Shown here: one piece after another, positions 1-8,863 of the stretch | Numbering within the stretch: the stretch's first letter is position 1 | How the letters are laid out: every line of letters starts with the position of its first letter | Notes under the pieces: model-generated | The model's database searches: none | What the model saw: only the letters and a program-made list of their open reading frames with translations | Told to the model about the DNA's origin: nothing | Assembly (NCBI RefSeq): GCF_019168305.1 | Contig: NZ_JAHTBI010000056.1 | Span: 62,001 to 126,000 of the forward strand | Reading direction: 5' to 3' | DNA from: Pseudomonas aegrilactucae | GTDB taxonomy: Bacteria; Pseudomonadota; Gammaproteobacteria; Pseudomonadales; Pseudomonadaceae | Length of the DNA: 64,000 bases | Position numbers and translations under genes: made by a program

Positions 1-1
1 G

Positions 2-745
2 CTGGACGTCAGCCCGCTGACCCTGGGTATTGAAACCATGGGTGGCGTAATGACCGCGCTGATCGAGAAGAACACCACTATCCCGACCAAAAAGTCGCAA
101 GTGTTCTCGACGGCCGATGACAACCAGGGTGCCGTGACCATTCACGTGCTGCAGGGTGAGCGCAAGCAGGCTACGCAGAACAAGTCCCTGGGCAAGTTCG
201 ACCTGGCCGACATTCCACCTGCACCACGTGGCGTGCCGCAGATCGAAGTGACCTTCGACATCGATGCCAACGGCATCCTGCACGTAGGTGCCAAGGACAA
301 GGCGACTGGCAAGACCCAGTCGATCGTGATCAAGGCCAACTCCGGCCTGTCTGATGAAGAAATTCAGCAGATGATCCGCGATGCCGAAGCGAACTCGGAA
401 GAAGACCGCAAGTTTGAAGAGCTGGCCGCAGCCCGCAACCAGGGTGATGCACTGGTTCACTCGACGCGTAAAATGGTCGTTGACGCCGGTGACAAGGTAA
501 CCGCCGACGAGAAGACCGCGATCGAAGCTGCCGTGGTTGCCCTGGAAGCCGCTGTCAAAGGCGACGACAAGGCCGCCATCGAAGCCAAGGTCGAAGAGCT
601 GTCGAAGGTCTCCGCGCCAGTGGCTCAGAAGATGTATGCCGAGCAGGCCGAACAGCCTCAGGCCGGCGCACAGCCACAAGCTGAAGAGCCCAAGCACGAT
701 GACGTGGTCGATGCTGAGTTCGAAGAAGTCAAAGACAACAAGTAA
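2..745 (+). CDS. dnaK: Hsp70 chaperone DnaK, C-terminal part (5' end outside window)
   Basis: ATP-dependent chaperone that folds and protects cytosolic proteins with DnaJ and GrpE. The frame is open from base 2, so the gene enters from the left. The visible 247 residues begin at the interdomain linker (LDVSPLTLGIETMGG), then the beta-sandwich substrate-binding domain (GERKQA, PQIEVTFDIDANGILHV), then the helical lid and a charged tail ending EEVKDNK, the EEVD-like tail of bacterial DnaK. The ATPase domain lies outside. It is followed by dnaJ after 192 bases, the usual heat-shock order. The ATG at 38 is internal, not the start. Confidence 0.97.
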   Translation: MDVSPLTLGIETMGGVMTALIEKNTTIPTKKSQVFSTADDNQGAVTIHVLQGERKQATQNKSLGKFDLADIPPAPRGVPQIEVTFDIDANGILHVGAKDKATGKTQSIVIKANSGLSDEEIQQMIRDAEANSEEDRKFEELAAARNQGDALVHSTRKMVVDAGDKVTADEKTAIEAAVVALEAAVKGDDKAAIEAKVEELSKVSAPVAQKMYAEQAEQPQAGAQPQAEEPKHDDVVDAEFEEVKDNK

Positions 746-804
746 CTGCTACAGGTTGTCGGCCGGTTGACTGCTGTTTGGCAGTGACTGGTAGGATGTC
801 GCCG

Positions 805-824
805 CGCGGGGGCTTGCTCCCGCG
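805..824 (+). repeat. GC-rich hairpin in the dnaK-dnaJ spacer, REP-like half
   Basis: CGCGGG at 805-810 pairs with CCCGCG at 819-824 around an eight-base loop, and short flanking arms (CGCC/GGCG) can extend it. The motif GGCTTGCTCCCGCG resembles half of a Pseudomonas REP palindrome. It sits between dnaK and dnaJ with no T-run, so it may be a 3'-end stabiliser or partial attenuator that lowers dnaJ relative to dnaK. The REP assignment is inference. Confidence 0.45.
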
Positions 825-937
825 TTGGCGTGTCTGGAATACCCGAATTTTTACAGCATTCGAGCGGGCTTGAATGCTGGCGGCACAGCGCGAAACGCGC
901 AGAGGTATGCCGAACGTCCTCAAGAGTGCAAAGACTT

Positions 938-2062
938 ATGGCAAAGCGTGACTATTACGAGGTTCTGGGGGTCGAGCGTGGCTCGAGCGAGGCCGACCTG
1001 AAGAAGGCCTATCGCCGCCTGGCGATGAAGCATCACCCGGACCGTAATCCTGATGACAAGGCCTCCGAAGAGCTCTTCAAGGAAGCCAACGAGGCTTACG
1101 AAGTGCTCTCCGATGCCAGCAAGCGCGCGGCGTATGACCAGTATGGTCACGCCGGTGTCGACCCGAGCATGGGGGGCGGCGGTGCCGGTTTTGGCGGTGC
1201 CAACTTCTCCGACATCTTTGGCGATGTGTTCAGTGACTTCTTCGGCGGCGGCCGTGGCGGTGGTCGCGGTGGCGCCCAGCGTGGCAGCGACCTGCGCTAC
1301 ACCCTGGAGCTGAACCTGGAAGAGGCGGTGCGTGGCACTACGGTCAATATCCGTGTACCAACACTGGTCAACTGCAAGCCGTGCGACGGCTCGGGTGCCA
1401 AGAAAGGCTCGTCGCCGTCGACCTGCCCGACCTGTGGCGGTATCGGTCAGGTGCGCATGCAGCAAGGCTTCTTCTCGGTGCAGCAGACCTGCCCGCGTTG
1501 CCATGGCCAGGGCAAGATCATCACTGATCCTTGCGATTCGTGTCACGGCGAAGGGCGTATCGAAGAGTACAAGACCCTTTCGGTCAAGGTGCCTGCCGGC
1601 GTCGACACCGGTGACCGCATTCGCCTGTCCGGCGAAGGCGAGGCGGGCTCCCAGGGCGGCCCGACCGGTGACCTGTACGTGGTCATCAATGTGCGCGAGC
1701 ACCCGATCTTCCAGCGTGACGGCAAGCACCTGTACTGCGAAGTGCCGATCAGCTACACCGACGCGGCGCTGGGTGGCGAGCTGGAAGTGCCGACCCTCGA
1801 TGGTCGCGTGAAGCTGAAGATCCCGGAAGGTACCCAGACCGGCAAGCAGTTCCGCCTGCGTGGCAAGGGTGTTGCGCCGGTGCGTGGCGGTGGTGCGGGC
1901 GACCTGATGTGCCGTGTGGCGGTGGAAACGCCGGTCAACCTGAGCCGTCGTCAGCGCGAGCTGCTTGAAGAGCTGCGGGTGTCGCTGGACGGTGACAGCT
2001 CTCACTCCCCCAAGGCCAATGGCTGGTTCGAAGGCGTGAAGCGCTTCTTCGGCGATCTGTAA
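938..2062 (+). CDS. dnaJ: Co-chaperone DnaJ (Hsp40)
   Basis: Stimulates DnaK ATP hydrolysis and delivers unfolded clients. The 374-residue product has the full type I architecture: J domain with the HPD loop at residues 33-35, a Gly/Phe-rich linker at about 76-115, four CxxCxGxG zinc motifs (CKPCDGSG, CPTCGGIG, CPRCHGQG, CDSCHGEG) and the C-terminal substrate-binding barrels. The ATG at 938 gives the canonical MAKRDYYEVLGV start; an in-frame ATG at 830 would add 36 residues with no family counterpart. It lies downstream of dnaK and 12 bases before dapB. Confidence 0.98.
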   Translation: MAKRDYYEVLGVERGSSEADLKKAYRRLAMKHHPDRNPDDKASEELFKEANEAYEVLSDASKRAAYDQYGHAGVDPSMGGGGAGFGGANFSDIFGDVFSDFFGGGRGGGRGGAQRGSDLRYTLELNLEEAVRGTTVNIRVPTLVNCKPCDGSGAKKGSSPSTCPTCGGIGQVRMQQGFFSVQQTCPRCHGQGKIITDPCDSCHGEGRIEEYKTLSVKVPAGVDTGDRIRLSGEGEAGSQGGPTGDLYVVINVREHPIFQRDGKHLYCEVPISYTDAALGGELEVPTLDGRVKLKIPEGTQTGKQFRLRGKGVAPVRGGGAGDLMCRVAVETPVNLSRRQRELLEELRVSLDGDSSHSPKANGWFEGVKRFFGDL

Positions 2063-2074
2063 AAGGAGCAGGGC

Positions 2075-2878
2075 ATGCGACGTATAGCGGTAATGGGCGC
2101 GGCAGGGCGCATGGGCAAGGCCTTGATCGAGGCGGTGCACCAGGCGTCGGGCGCCGGATTGACGGCGGCCGTGCACCGTGCCGACAGCTCGCTGGTGGGC
2201 GCCGATGCGGGTGAGCTGGCGGGGCTGGGGCGTATTGGTGTGCCGTTGTCGGGTGATCTGGATCGGGTGGTCGACGAATTCGACGTGCTGATCGACTTCA
2301 CGCACCCGTCGGTGACCCTGAAGAACCTGGCGTTCTGCCGCAAGGCCGGCAAGGCCATGATCATCGGCACCACCGGTTTCAGCGTTGAGGAGAAGCAGTT
2401 GCTGGTGGAGGCGGGCAAGGATATCCCCATCGTCTTTGCGGCCAACTTCAGCGTCGGCGTCAACCTCAGCCTCAAGCTGCTCGACATGGCGGCGCGGGTG
2501 CTGGGTGATGAGGTGGATGTCGAGATCATCGAAGCGCACCACCGGCACAAGGTGGATGCGCCCTCGGGTACTGCGCTGCGCATGGGTGAAGTGGTTGCCA
2601 ATGCGCTCGGGCGAGACCTGCAGAAAGTTGCCGTGTATGGCCGTGAAGGCCAGACCGGTGCGCGTGATCGCCAGACCATCGGCTTTGCTACCGTGCGTGC
2701 CGGTGATGTGGTCGGTGATCACACCGTGCTGTTCGCTGCCGAGGGTGAGCGCCTGGAGATTACCCACAAGGCCTCCAGCCGCATGACCTTCGCCAAGGGT
2801 GCGGTGCGTGCCGCGTTGTGGCTGGACGGGCGCGAGCCTGGCCTGTACGACATGCAGGACGTGCTCGACCTGCGTTGA
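2075..2878 (+). CDS. dapB: 4-hydroxy-tetrahydrodipicolinate reductase
   Basis: NAD(P)H-dependent reductase of the diaminopimelate/lysine pathway. The 267 residues start with a Rossmann motif GAAGRMGK (8-15). The active-site segment HHRHKVDAPSG is present, with H155/H156 and K159 matching the catalytic His and Lys of the E. coli enzyme. The start is preceded by AAAGGAG at good spacing, 12 bases after dnaJ, so it is probably co-transcribed with dnaJ. A terminator follows directly, separating it from carA. Confidence 0.97.
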   Translation: MRRIAVMGAAGRMGKALIEAVHQASGAGLTAAVHRADSSLVGADAGELAGLGRIGVPLSGDLDRVVDEFDVLIDFTHPSVTLKNLAFCRKAGKAMIIGTTGFSVEEKQLLVEAGKDIPIVFAANFSVGVNLSLKLLDMAARVLGDEVDVEIIEAHHRHKVDAPSGTALRMGEVVANALGRDLQKVAVYGREGQTGARDRQTIGFATVRAGDVVGDHTVLFAAEGERLEITHKASSRMTFAKGAVRAALWLDGREPGLYDMQDVLDLR

Positions 2879-2891
2879 TCCGATGCATCCG

Positions 2892-2911
2892 GGGCCGCCA
2901 TGCGGCCCTTT
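2892..2911 (+). terminator. Intrinsic terminator after dapB
   Basis: Perfect seven-pair stem GGGCCGC/GCGGCCC (2892-2898 with 2902-2908), three-base loop CAT, then a short TTT. The T-run is weak, so leakage into carA is possible. Confidence 0.6.
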
Positions 2912-3007
2912 CGCCGGCCTGGCCGGCGATGCTTTCCAGCCTGTCGACGTCCTGTCGCATTCCTATGCCTTTTGGGCACATCAGCGGTAGACCAAAAAAG
3001 CCTTTTT

Positions 3008-3039
3008 CTGTAAGCTACAGCTTTAGTGTGTCCACTAAA
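3008..3039 (+). promoter_or_regulatory. Two adjacent inverted repeats upstream of carA
   Basis: Two perfect dyads sit side by side: CTGTA-AGC-TACAG (3008-3020) and TTTAGTG-TGTC-CACTAAA (3022-3039). They lie about 110-140 bases before the carA start and 25 bases before the leader terminator, so they probably overlap the carA promoter or an operator. The binding protein is unknown; arginine and pyrimidine regulators are reasonable guesses because carAB feeds both pathways. Confidence 0.45.
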
Positions 3040-3062
3040 AGCGCGCAGATAATTCGATGAAG

Positions 3063-3101
3063 AAAGCGGGGTGACGTGTCTATACGTCATTCCGCTTTTT
3101 T
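3063..3101 (+). terminator. Terminator-like hairpin in the carA leader (possible attenuator)
   Basis: A 15-pair stem (3063-3077 with 3084-3098, two G-U pairs, loop GTCTAT) is followed by an unbroken T-run to 3101. It ends 45 bases before carA. It is too far past dapB to be needed as that gene's terminator and another hairpin already sits there. An ORF of 31 codons (2965-3060) ends just before the stem and could act as a leader peptide, though it is not clearly enriched in Arg codons. Confidence 0.6.
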
Positions 3102-3146
3102 GCAACCTGCGATCGCCCCTTCAGGCTTTATTTTTGGGAGGTCTTC

Positions 3147-4283
3147 TTGACTAAGCCAGCCATACTCGCCCTTGCCGATGGCAGCATTTTTCACGGTGAG
3201 GCCATTGGAGCCGACGGTCAGACCGTTGGTGAGGTGGTGTTCAACACCGCAATGACCGGCTATCAGGAAATCCTGACTGACCCTTCGTACTCGCAGCAGA
3301 TCGTTACCCTGACCTACCCGCACATCGGCAACACGGGTACCACGCCTGAAGATGCCGAGTCCGACCGCGTATGGTCGGCTGGCCTGGTGATCCGCGACCT
3401 GCCGCTGATTGCCAGCAACTGGCGCAACACGCTGTCGCTGTCCGATTACCTCAAGGCCAACAATGTGGTGGCGATTGCCGGTATCGATACCCGTCGCCTG
3501 ACCCGCATCCTGCGTGAGAAGGGCGCGCAGAACGGCTGCATCCTGGCCGGCGACAACATTACTGAAGAGGCGGCCATCGCAGCCGCACGCGGCTTCCCGG
3601 GCCTCAAGGGCATGGACCTGGCCAAGGTCGTGAGCACCAAGAGCAGCTACGAGTGGCGCTCCAGCGTGTGGAGCCTGAAGACCGACAGCCACCCGACCAT
3701 CGAGGCCAGCGAGCTGCCGTACCATGTCGTGGCCTACGACTACGGCGTCAAACTGAACATCCTGCGCATGCTGGTCGAGCGCGGTTGCCGCCTGACCGTG
3801 GTGCCGGCGCAGACCCCTGCCAGCGAAGTGCTCGCGCTCAACCCCGATGGCGTGTTCCTGTCCAACGGCCCTGGCGACCCGGAGCCGTGCGACTACGCGA
3901 TCCAGGCAATCCGCGAGATCCTCGAAACCGAAGTGCCGGTATTCGGCATCTGCCTTGGGCACCAGTTGCTGGCCCTGGCCTCCGGCGCCAAGACCGTGAA
4001 AATGGGCCATGGCCACCACGGTGCCAACCACCCTGTTCAGGACCTGGATACCGGCGTTGTGATGATCACCAGCCAGAACCACGGTTTTGCGGTTGATGAA
4101 GCGACCCTGCCGGGCAATGTCCGCGCCATCCACAAGTCGCTGTTCGACGGTACCCTGCAGGGCATCGAGCGCACCGACAAGAGCGCCTTCAGCTTCCAGG
4201 GGCACCCTGAAGCAAGCCCGGGCCCGACCGACGTCGCGCCACTGTTTGATCGTTTCATCGATGCCATGGCCAAGCGCCGCTGA
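3147..4283 (+). CDS. carA: Carbamoyl-phosphate synthase small (glutaminase) subunit
   Basis: Hydrolyses glutamine and channels ammonia to CarB for carbamoyl phosphate, shared by arginine and pyrimidine synthesis. The 378-residue protein has the CPSase small-chain N-terminal domain and a C-terminal class I glutamine amidotransferase. The nucleophile is C269 in FGICLGHQ, and H353 and E355 of GHPEASPGP complete the triad. The start is read as TTG at 3147 (TTGACTAAGCCAGCC), preceded by GGGAGG at the right distance. carB follows after 107 bases. Confidence 0.97.
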   Translation: MTKPAILALADGSIFHGEAIGADGQTVGEVVFNTAMTGYQEILTDPSYSQQIVTLTYPHIGNTGTTPEDAESDRVWSAGLVIRDLPLIASNWRNTLSLSDYLKANNVVAIAGIDTRRLTRILREKGAQNGCILAGDNITEEAAIAAARGFPGLKGMDLAKVVSTKSSYEWRSSVWSLKTDSHPTIEASELPYHVVAYDYGVKLNILRMLVERGCRLTVVPAQTPASEVLALNPDGVFLSNGPGDPEPCDYAIQAIREILETEVPVFGICLGHQLLALASGAKTVKMGHGHHGANHPVQDLDTGVVMITSQNHGFAVDEATLPGNVRAIHKSLFDGTLQGIERTDKSAFSFQGHPEASPGPTDVAPLFDRFIDAMAKRR

Positions 4284-4390
4284 ACCCTCTGCCGAGGCAG
4301 CCCTGAACCGGCCCTGACCGTGTTCAGGCGCGCCCCGGACAGCGTGTTCAACCAGCTTGCCCACTGACCTGCGGATTTGAGTGACAACCC

Positions 4391-7300
4391 ATGCCAAAAC
4401 GTACAGACATTAAAAGCATCCTGATTCTCGGCGCTGGCCCGATCGTGATCGGCCAGGCCTGCGAATTCGACTACTCCGGCGCCCAGGCCTGCAAGGCCCT
4501 GCGTGAGGAAGGCTATCGCGTCATCCTGGTGAACTCCAACCCGGCCACCATCATGACCGACCCGGCCATGGCCGACGCCACCTACATAGAGCCGATCAAG
4601 TGGCAGACGGTTGCCAAGATCATCGAGACCGAGCGCCCTGACGCGCTGCTGCCGACCATGGGTGGCCAGACTGCTCTGAACTGCGCCCTGGACCTGGAGC
4701 GCGAAGGCGTGCTGGAAAAGTTCGGCGTGGAAATGATCGGTGCCAATGCCGACACCATCGACAAGGCCGAAGACCGCTCGCGTTTCGACAAGGCCATGAA
4801 GGCCATCGGTCTGGAATGCCCGCGTTCCGGTATCGCCCACAGCATGGATGAGGCCAATGCGGTCCTCGAAAAGCTGGGCTTCCCGTGCATCATTCGTCCG
4901 TCCTTCACCATGGGCGGCACCGGCGGTGGCATCGCCTACAACCGTGAAGAGTTCGAAGAAATCTGCGCCCGTGGTCTGGACCTGTCGCCGACCAAGGAAC
5001 TGCTGATCGACGAATCGCTGATCGGTTGGAAAGAGTACGAGATGGAAGTGGTCCGCGACAAAAAGGACAACTGCATCATCGTCTGCTCCATCGAGAACTT
5101 CGATCCGATGGGTGTGCACACCGGTGACTCGATCACCGTTGCGCCAGCGCAGACCCTGACCGACAAGGAATACCAGATCATGCGCAACGCCTCGCTGGCG
5201 GTGCTGCGTGAGATCGGCGTTGAAACCGGTGGTTCCAACGTACAGTTCGGTATCTGCCCGGACACCGGCCGTATGGTCGTGATCGAGATGAATCCGCGGG
5301 TTTCGCGTTCCTCGGCGCTGGCCTCCAAGGCCACCGGTTTCCCGATCGCCAAGATCGCTGCCAAGCTGGCCGTGGGCTACACCCTCGACGAGCTGCAGAA
5401 CGACATCACTGGCGGGCGCACCCCGGCGTCGTTCGAGCCATCGATCGACTACGTCGTCACCAAGCTGCCGCGCTTTGCCTTCGAAAAATTCCCGAAGGCC
5501 GATGCCCGCCTGACCACCCAGATGAAGTCCGTGGGTGAAGTCATGGCCATCGGCCGGACCTTCCAGGAGTCTCTGCAGAAAGCCCTGCGTGGCCTGGAAG
5601 TCGGTGTCTGCGGCCTGGACCCCAAAGTCGACCTGGCGAGCCCAGACGCTGCCAGCATTCTGAAGCGCGAACTGACCGTGCCGGGCGCCGAGCGTATCTG
5701 GTACGTGGCCGACGCCATGCGTTCGGGCATGAGCGTTGAAGAGATCTTCGCCCTGACCATGATCGACCGCTGGTTCCTGGTGCAGATGGAAGACCTGATC
5801 AAGGAAGAAGAGAAGGTCAAGACCCTGGGCCTGGCCGAGATCGACAAGGCGCTGATGTTCCGTCTCAAGCGCAAGGGCTTCTCCGACCAGCGCCTGGCCA
5901 AGCTGCTGGGCATCACCGACAAGAACCTGCGCCGTCATCGTCACAAGCTGGAGATCTTCCCGGTCTACAAGCGTGTCGACACCTGCGCCGCCGAGTTCGC
6001 CACCGATACCGCCTACCTGTACTCGACCTATGAGGAGGAGTGCGAGGCCAACCCGTCGACCCGCGACAAGATCATGATCCTGGGTGGCGGCCCCAACCGT
6101 ATCGGCCAGGGCATCGAATTCGACTACTGCTGTGTGCACGCGGCACTGGCGCTGCGTGAAGACGGGTACGAGACCATCATGGTCAACTGCAACCCGGAAA
6201 CCGTTTCCACCGACTACGACACCTCCGACCGCCTGTACTTCGAGCCGCTGACGCTGGAAGACGTGCTGGAAGTGGTGCGTGTCGAGAAGCCAAAAGGCGT
6301 GATCGTCCACTACGGCGGCCAGACCCCGCTGAAACTGGCCCGTGCCCTTGAAGAGGCCGGCGTGCCGATCATCGGTACCAGCCCGGACTCGATCGACCGC
6401 GCCGAAGACCGTGAGCGCTTCCAGCAGATGGTTCAGCGCCTGAACCTGCTGCAGCCGCCAAACGCCACCGTGCGCAGCGAAGACGAAGCCATTCGTGCCG
6501 CTGGCGTCATCGGCTACCCGCTGGTGGTGCGTCCGTCCTACGTACTGGGCGGCCGTGCGATGGAGATCGTCTACGAGCTGGATGAACTCAAGCGCTATCT
6601 GCGTGAAGCGGTACAAGTGTCCAACGACAGCCCTGTGCTGCTCGACCACTTCCTCAACTGCGCCATCGAGATGGACGTGGATGCGGTCTGCGACGGCACC
6701 GACGTGGTGATCGGCGCGATCATGCAGCACATCGAGCAGGCCGGCGTTCACTCCGGTGACTCGGCCTGTTCGCTGCCACCGTACTCGCTGCCTGCCCACG
6801 TGCAGGACGAAGTGCGCGACCAGGTCAAGAAGATGGCCCTGGAACTGGGCGTTGTCGGCCTGATGAACGTGCAACTGGCCCTGCAGGGCGACAAGATCTA
6901 TGTGATCGAAGTCAACCCGCGTGCTTCGCGTACCGTGCCGTTCGTGTCCAAGTGCATCGGCACCTCGCTGGCGATGATCGCGGCCCGTGTCATGGCAGGC
7001 AAGACCCTGAAAGAGATCGGCTTCACCCAGGAAATCATTCCTAACTTCTACAGCGTCAAGGAAGCGGTGTTCCCGTTCGCCAAGTTCCCGGGTGTGGACC
7101 CGATCCTGGGCCCGGAGATGAAGTCCACCGGTGAAGTCATGGGTGTCGGCGACACCTTTGGCGAAGCCTTCGCCAAGGCCCAGATGGGTGCCAGTGAAGT
7201 GCTGCCAACCGGCGGTACCGCGTTCATCAGCGTACGTGACGACGACAAGCCGCAAGTGGCTGGCGTCGCGCGCGACCTGATCAACCTGGGCTTCGAGGTT

Positions 7301-7612
7301 GTAGCCACCGCAGGTACCGCCAAGATCATCGAGGCGGCCGGCTTGAAAGTGCGTCGCGTGAACAAGGTGACCGAAGGTCGTCCGCACGTGGTCGACATGA
7401 TCAAGAACGACGAAGTGTCGTTGATCATCAACACCACCGAAGGTCGTCAGTCGATCGCCGACTCCTACTCGATTCGTCGCAATGCGTTGCAGCACAAGAT
7501 CTACTGCACCACCACCATTGCGGCCGGTGAAGCCATCTGCGAAGCGCTGAAGTTCGGTCCGGAAAAAACCGTACGTCGCTTGCAGGATCTGCATGCAGGA
7601 CTCAAAGCATGA
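4391..7612 (+). CDS. carB: Carbamoyl-phosphate synthase large subunit
   Basis: Makes carbamoyl phosphate from bicarbonate, ammonia and two ATP. The 1073 residues show the internal duplication of the family: two related halves, each starting with a biotin-carboxylase-like fold (ILGAGPIVIGQACEFDYSG and ILGGGPNRIGQGIEFDYCC) followed by an ATP-grasp domain. The C-terminal MGS-like domain (from about residue 935) normally binds allosteric effectors such as UMP and ornithine. Full length. Its stop overlaps the greA start (ATGA, 7609-7612), indicating translational coupling. Confidence 0.98.
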   Translation: MPKRTDIKSILILGAGPIVIGQACEFDYSGAQACKALREEGYRVILVNSNPATIMTDPAMADATYIEPIKWQTVAKIIETERPDALLPTMGGQTALNCALDLEREGVLEKFGVEMIGANADTIDKAEDRSRFDKAMKAIGLECPRSGIAHSMDEANAVLEKLGFPCIIRPSFTMGGTGGGIAYNREEFEEICARGLDLSPTKELLIDESLIGWKEYEMEVVRDKKDNCIIVCSIENFDPMGVHTGDSITVAPAQTLTDKEYQIMRNASLAVLREIGVETGGSNVQFGICPDTGRMVVIEMNPRVSRSSALASKATGFPIAKIAAKLAVGYTLDELQNDITGGRTPASFEPSIDYVVTKLPRFAFEKFPKADARLTTQMKSVGEVMAIGRTFQESLQKALRGLEVGVCGLDPKVDLASPDAASILKRELTVPGAERIWYVADAMRSGMSVEEIFALTMIDRWFLVQMEDLIKEEEKVKTLGLAEIDKALMFRLKRKGFSDQRLAKLLGITDKNLRRHRHKLEIFPVYKRVDTCAAEFATDTAYLYSTYEEECEANPSTRDKIMILGGGPNRIGQGIEFDYCCVHAALALREDGYETIMVNCNPETVSTDYDTSDRLYFEPLTLEDVLEVVRVEKPKGVIVHYGGQTPLKLARALEEAGVPIIGTSPDSIDRAEDRERFQQMVQRLNLLQPPNATVRSEDEAIRAAGVIGYPLVVRPSYVLGGRAMEIVYELDELKRYLREAVQVSNDSPVLLDHFLNCAIEMDVDAVCDGTDVVIGAIMQHIEQAGVHSGDSACSLPPYSLPAHVQDEVRDQVKKMALELGVVGLMNVQLALQGDKIYVIEVNPRASRTVPFVSKCIGTSLAMIAARVMAGKTLKEIGFTQEIIPNFYSVKEAVFPFAKFPGVDPILGPEMKSTGEVMGVGDTFGEAFAKAQMGASEVLPTGGTAFISVRDDDKPQVAGVARDLINLGFEVVATAGTAKIIEAAGLKVRRVNKVTEGRPHVVDMIKNDEVSLIINTTEGRQSIADSYSIRRNALQHKIYCTTTIAAGEAICEALKFGPEKTVRRLQDLHAGLKA

Positions 7613-8091
7613 GCATTACCAAGTATCCGATGACCGTTCAGGGCGCTCGCGCCCTGGAGCAAGAGCATCTTTTCCTGAGCAAGACCGAGCGTCCACGCCT
7701 GAGTCAGGCGATTGGCGAGGCCCGCGAGCTGGGTGATCTCAAGGAAAACGCCGAATACCACGCTGCCCGTGAAGAGCAGGGCATGGTCGAGGCGCGTATC
7801 CGCGATATCGAAGGTCGCCTGCAGAACGCTGTTGTGATCGACGTCACCAGCATTGCCCACACGGGCAAGGTGATCTTCGGTACCACCGTGGACCTTGAAA
7901 ACACCGAGACCGGCGATCAGGTGACCTACCAGATCGTTGGTGAGGACGAAGCGGACGTCAAGAATGGCAAGCTTTCTGTCGGTGCTCCGATCGCCCGCGC
8001 CATCATCGGCAAGGAAGAGGGCGATACCGTTGTGATCAAGACGCCAAGCGGTACAGTCGAGTACGAGATTGTCGAAGTCCGTCACGTTTGA
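7609..8091 (+). CDS. greA: Transcription elongation factor GreA
   Basis: Rescues backtracked RNA polymerase by stimulating transcript cleavage through the secondary channel. The 160-residue product has an N-terminal coiled coil (about 1-75) with the acidic tip region GDLKENAEYHAAREEQ and a C-terminal FKBP-like domain (VDLENTETGDQVTYQIVG, then SVGAPIARAIIGKEEGD). It overlaps carB by four bases and is itself overlapped at its 3' end by the next gene. Confidence 0.97.
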   Translation: MSITKYPMTVQGARALEQEHLFLSKTERPRLSQAIGEARELGDLKENAEYHAAREEQGMVEARIRDIEGRLQNAVVIDVTSIAHTGKVIFGTTVDLENTETGDQVTYQIVGEDEADVKNGKLSVGAPIARAIIGKEEGDTVVIKTPSGTVEYEIVEVRHV

Positions 8092-8515
8092 TCGCCCGCG
8101 CGGCTTTGTCGCGTCGGCGGTGATCTGGCAGCTGGCCCAGGTGCTCTGGGTCGGCGGCGTGTGGATGCTGCATTTTGCAGTACTGCCGGTGCTGGGCCAG
8201 ATTGGCCTGGCGCCGCTGCTGGTCGAGGATTTCGGCGCGCTGGCCGCTTCGTTGCTGGTTGCTTTTGCGGCTGTGGGCTGCGGCGTGCAGGTGCTGGTGC
8301 TGATTCAGGTCGAAGGCCTGGCCAGTCTGTGGCGATGCATGCGTGGGCAACTGCTGTTGATGGCAGTGGCGGCGTGCGTGATGTACTTCGTCTTGCGCGA
8401 AGGCGGGGCGGGGCAGTTGCGTTGGCAACTGTTCTGCTACCTGGTTCTGGGGCTCAGCGGCCTGCTGCTGGTGCTGCAGCCGGTGCCGGGCAGGGCGCGC
8501 AGGGCGCGCCACTGA
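8069..8515 (+). CDS. Small inner-membrane protein, DUF4149-like
   Basis: No characterised function. The 148-residue sequence has about four hydrophobic segments (roughly 13-33, 43-68, 83-103, 112-133) and an Arg-rich tail ending RARRARH. It resembles the family placed next to greA in pseudomonads. The start is uncertain: TTG at 8069 lies inside greA, giving a 23-base overlap, with no strong ribosome site, and a GTG near 8120 is an alternative. Its end is 12 bases from the convergent yhbY. Confidence 0.7.
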   Translation: MSKSVTFDRPRGFVASAVIWQLAQVLWVGGVWMLHFAVLPVLGQIGLAPLLVEDFGALAASLLVAFAAVGCGVQVLVLIQVEGLASLWRCMRGQLLLMAVAACVMYFVLREGGAGQLRWQLFCYLVLGLSGLLLVLQPVPGRARRARH

Positions 8516-8527
8516 ACGGCGCGAGCA

Positions 8528-8836
8528 TCACTTGTAGCGATGGATGTTCGACAGCTGCTTGTTCGGCTGTGGGTTGCGACGGTAGATCAGTGCCTTCTTG
8601 CCGATGGTCTGCACCAGTTCGGCGCGGCCGGCCTTGCACAGCGCGGCGATGGCGGCAGCACGTTCCTCGCGGTCTTCCGAGCGGATCTCGACCTTGATCA
8701 GTTCGTGATCGGCCAAAGCGCGTTCAAGTTCGGCGATAACGCCTTCAGTCAGGCCATTGCCTGCCACAATCAGAACTGGTTTCAGATCGTGGCCAATGGA
8801 TTTGTACTGTTTCTTCTGCTCGTTATTGAGCGGCAT
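8528..8836 (-). CDS. yhbY: RNA-binding protein YhbY (CRM domain)
   Basis: Ribosome-assembly factor that associates with pre-50S particles. The 102 residues form one CRS1/YhbY domain with the GxxG RNA-binding loop in VAGNGLTEGV (about residues 26-35) and the basic start MPLNNEQKKQYKSIG. It is divergent from rlmE with a 101-base shared promoter region that holds a palindrome. Both neighbours act on the large ribosomal subunit. Confidence 0.93.
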   Translation of the reverse strand: MPLNNEQKKQYKSIGHDLKPVLIVAGNGLTEGVIAELERALADHELIKVEIRSEDREERAAAIAALCKAGRAELVQTIGKKALIYRRNPQPNKQLSNIHRYK

Positions 8837-8863
8837 AATCTGACCCTTTGTCTAGATTCTGTA

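Noticed and set aside
920..2767. 615-codon minus-strand frame across dnaJ and dapB
   Set aside because: Antisense shadow spanning two conserved genes, typical third-position bias artefact.
4037..7594. Open frame of 1185 codons on the minus strand opposite carB
   Set aside because: Antisense shadow of a GC-rich gene; His/Gln/Val-rich composition with no domain, while carB on the other strand is complete and conserved.
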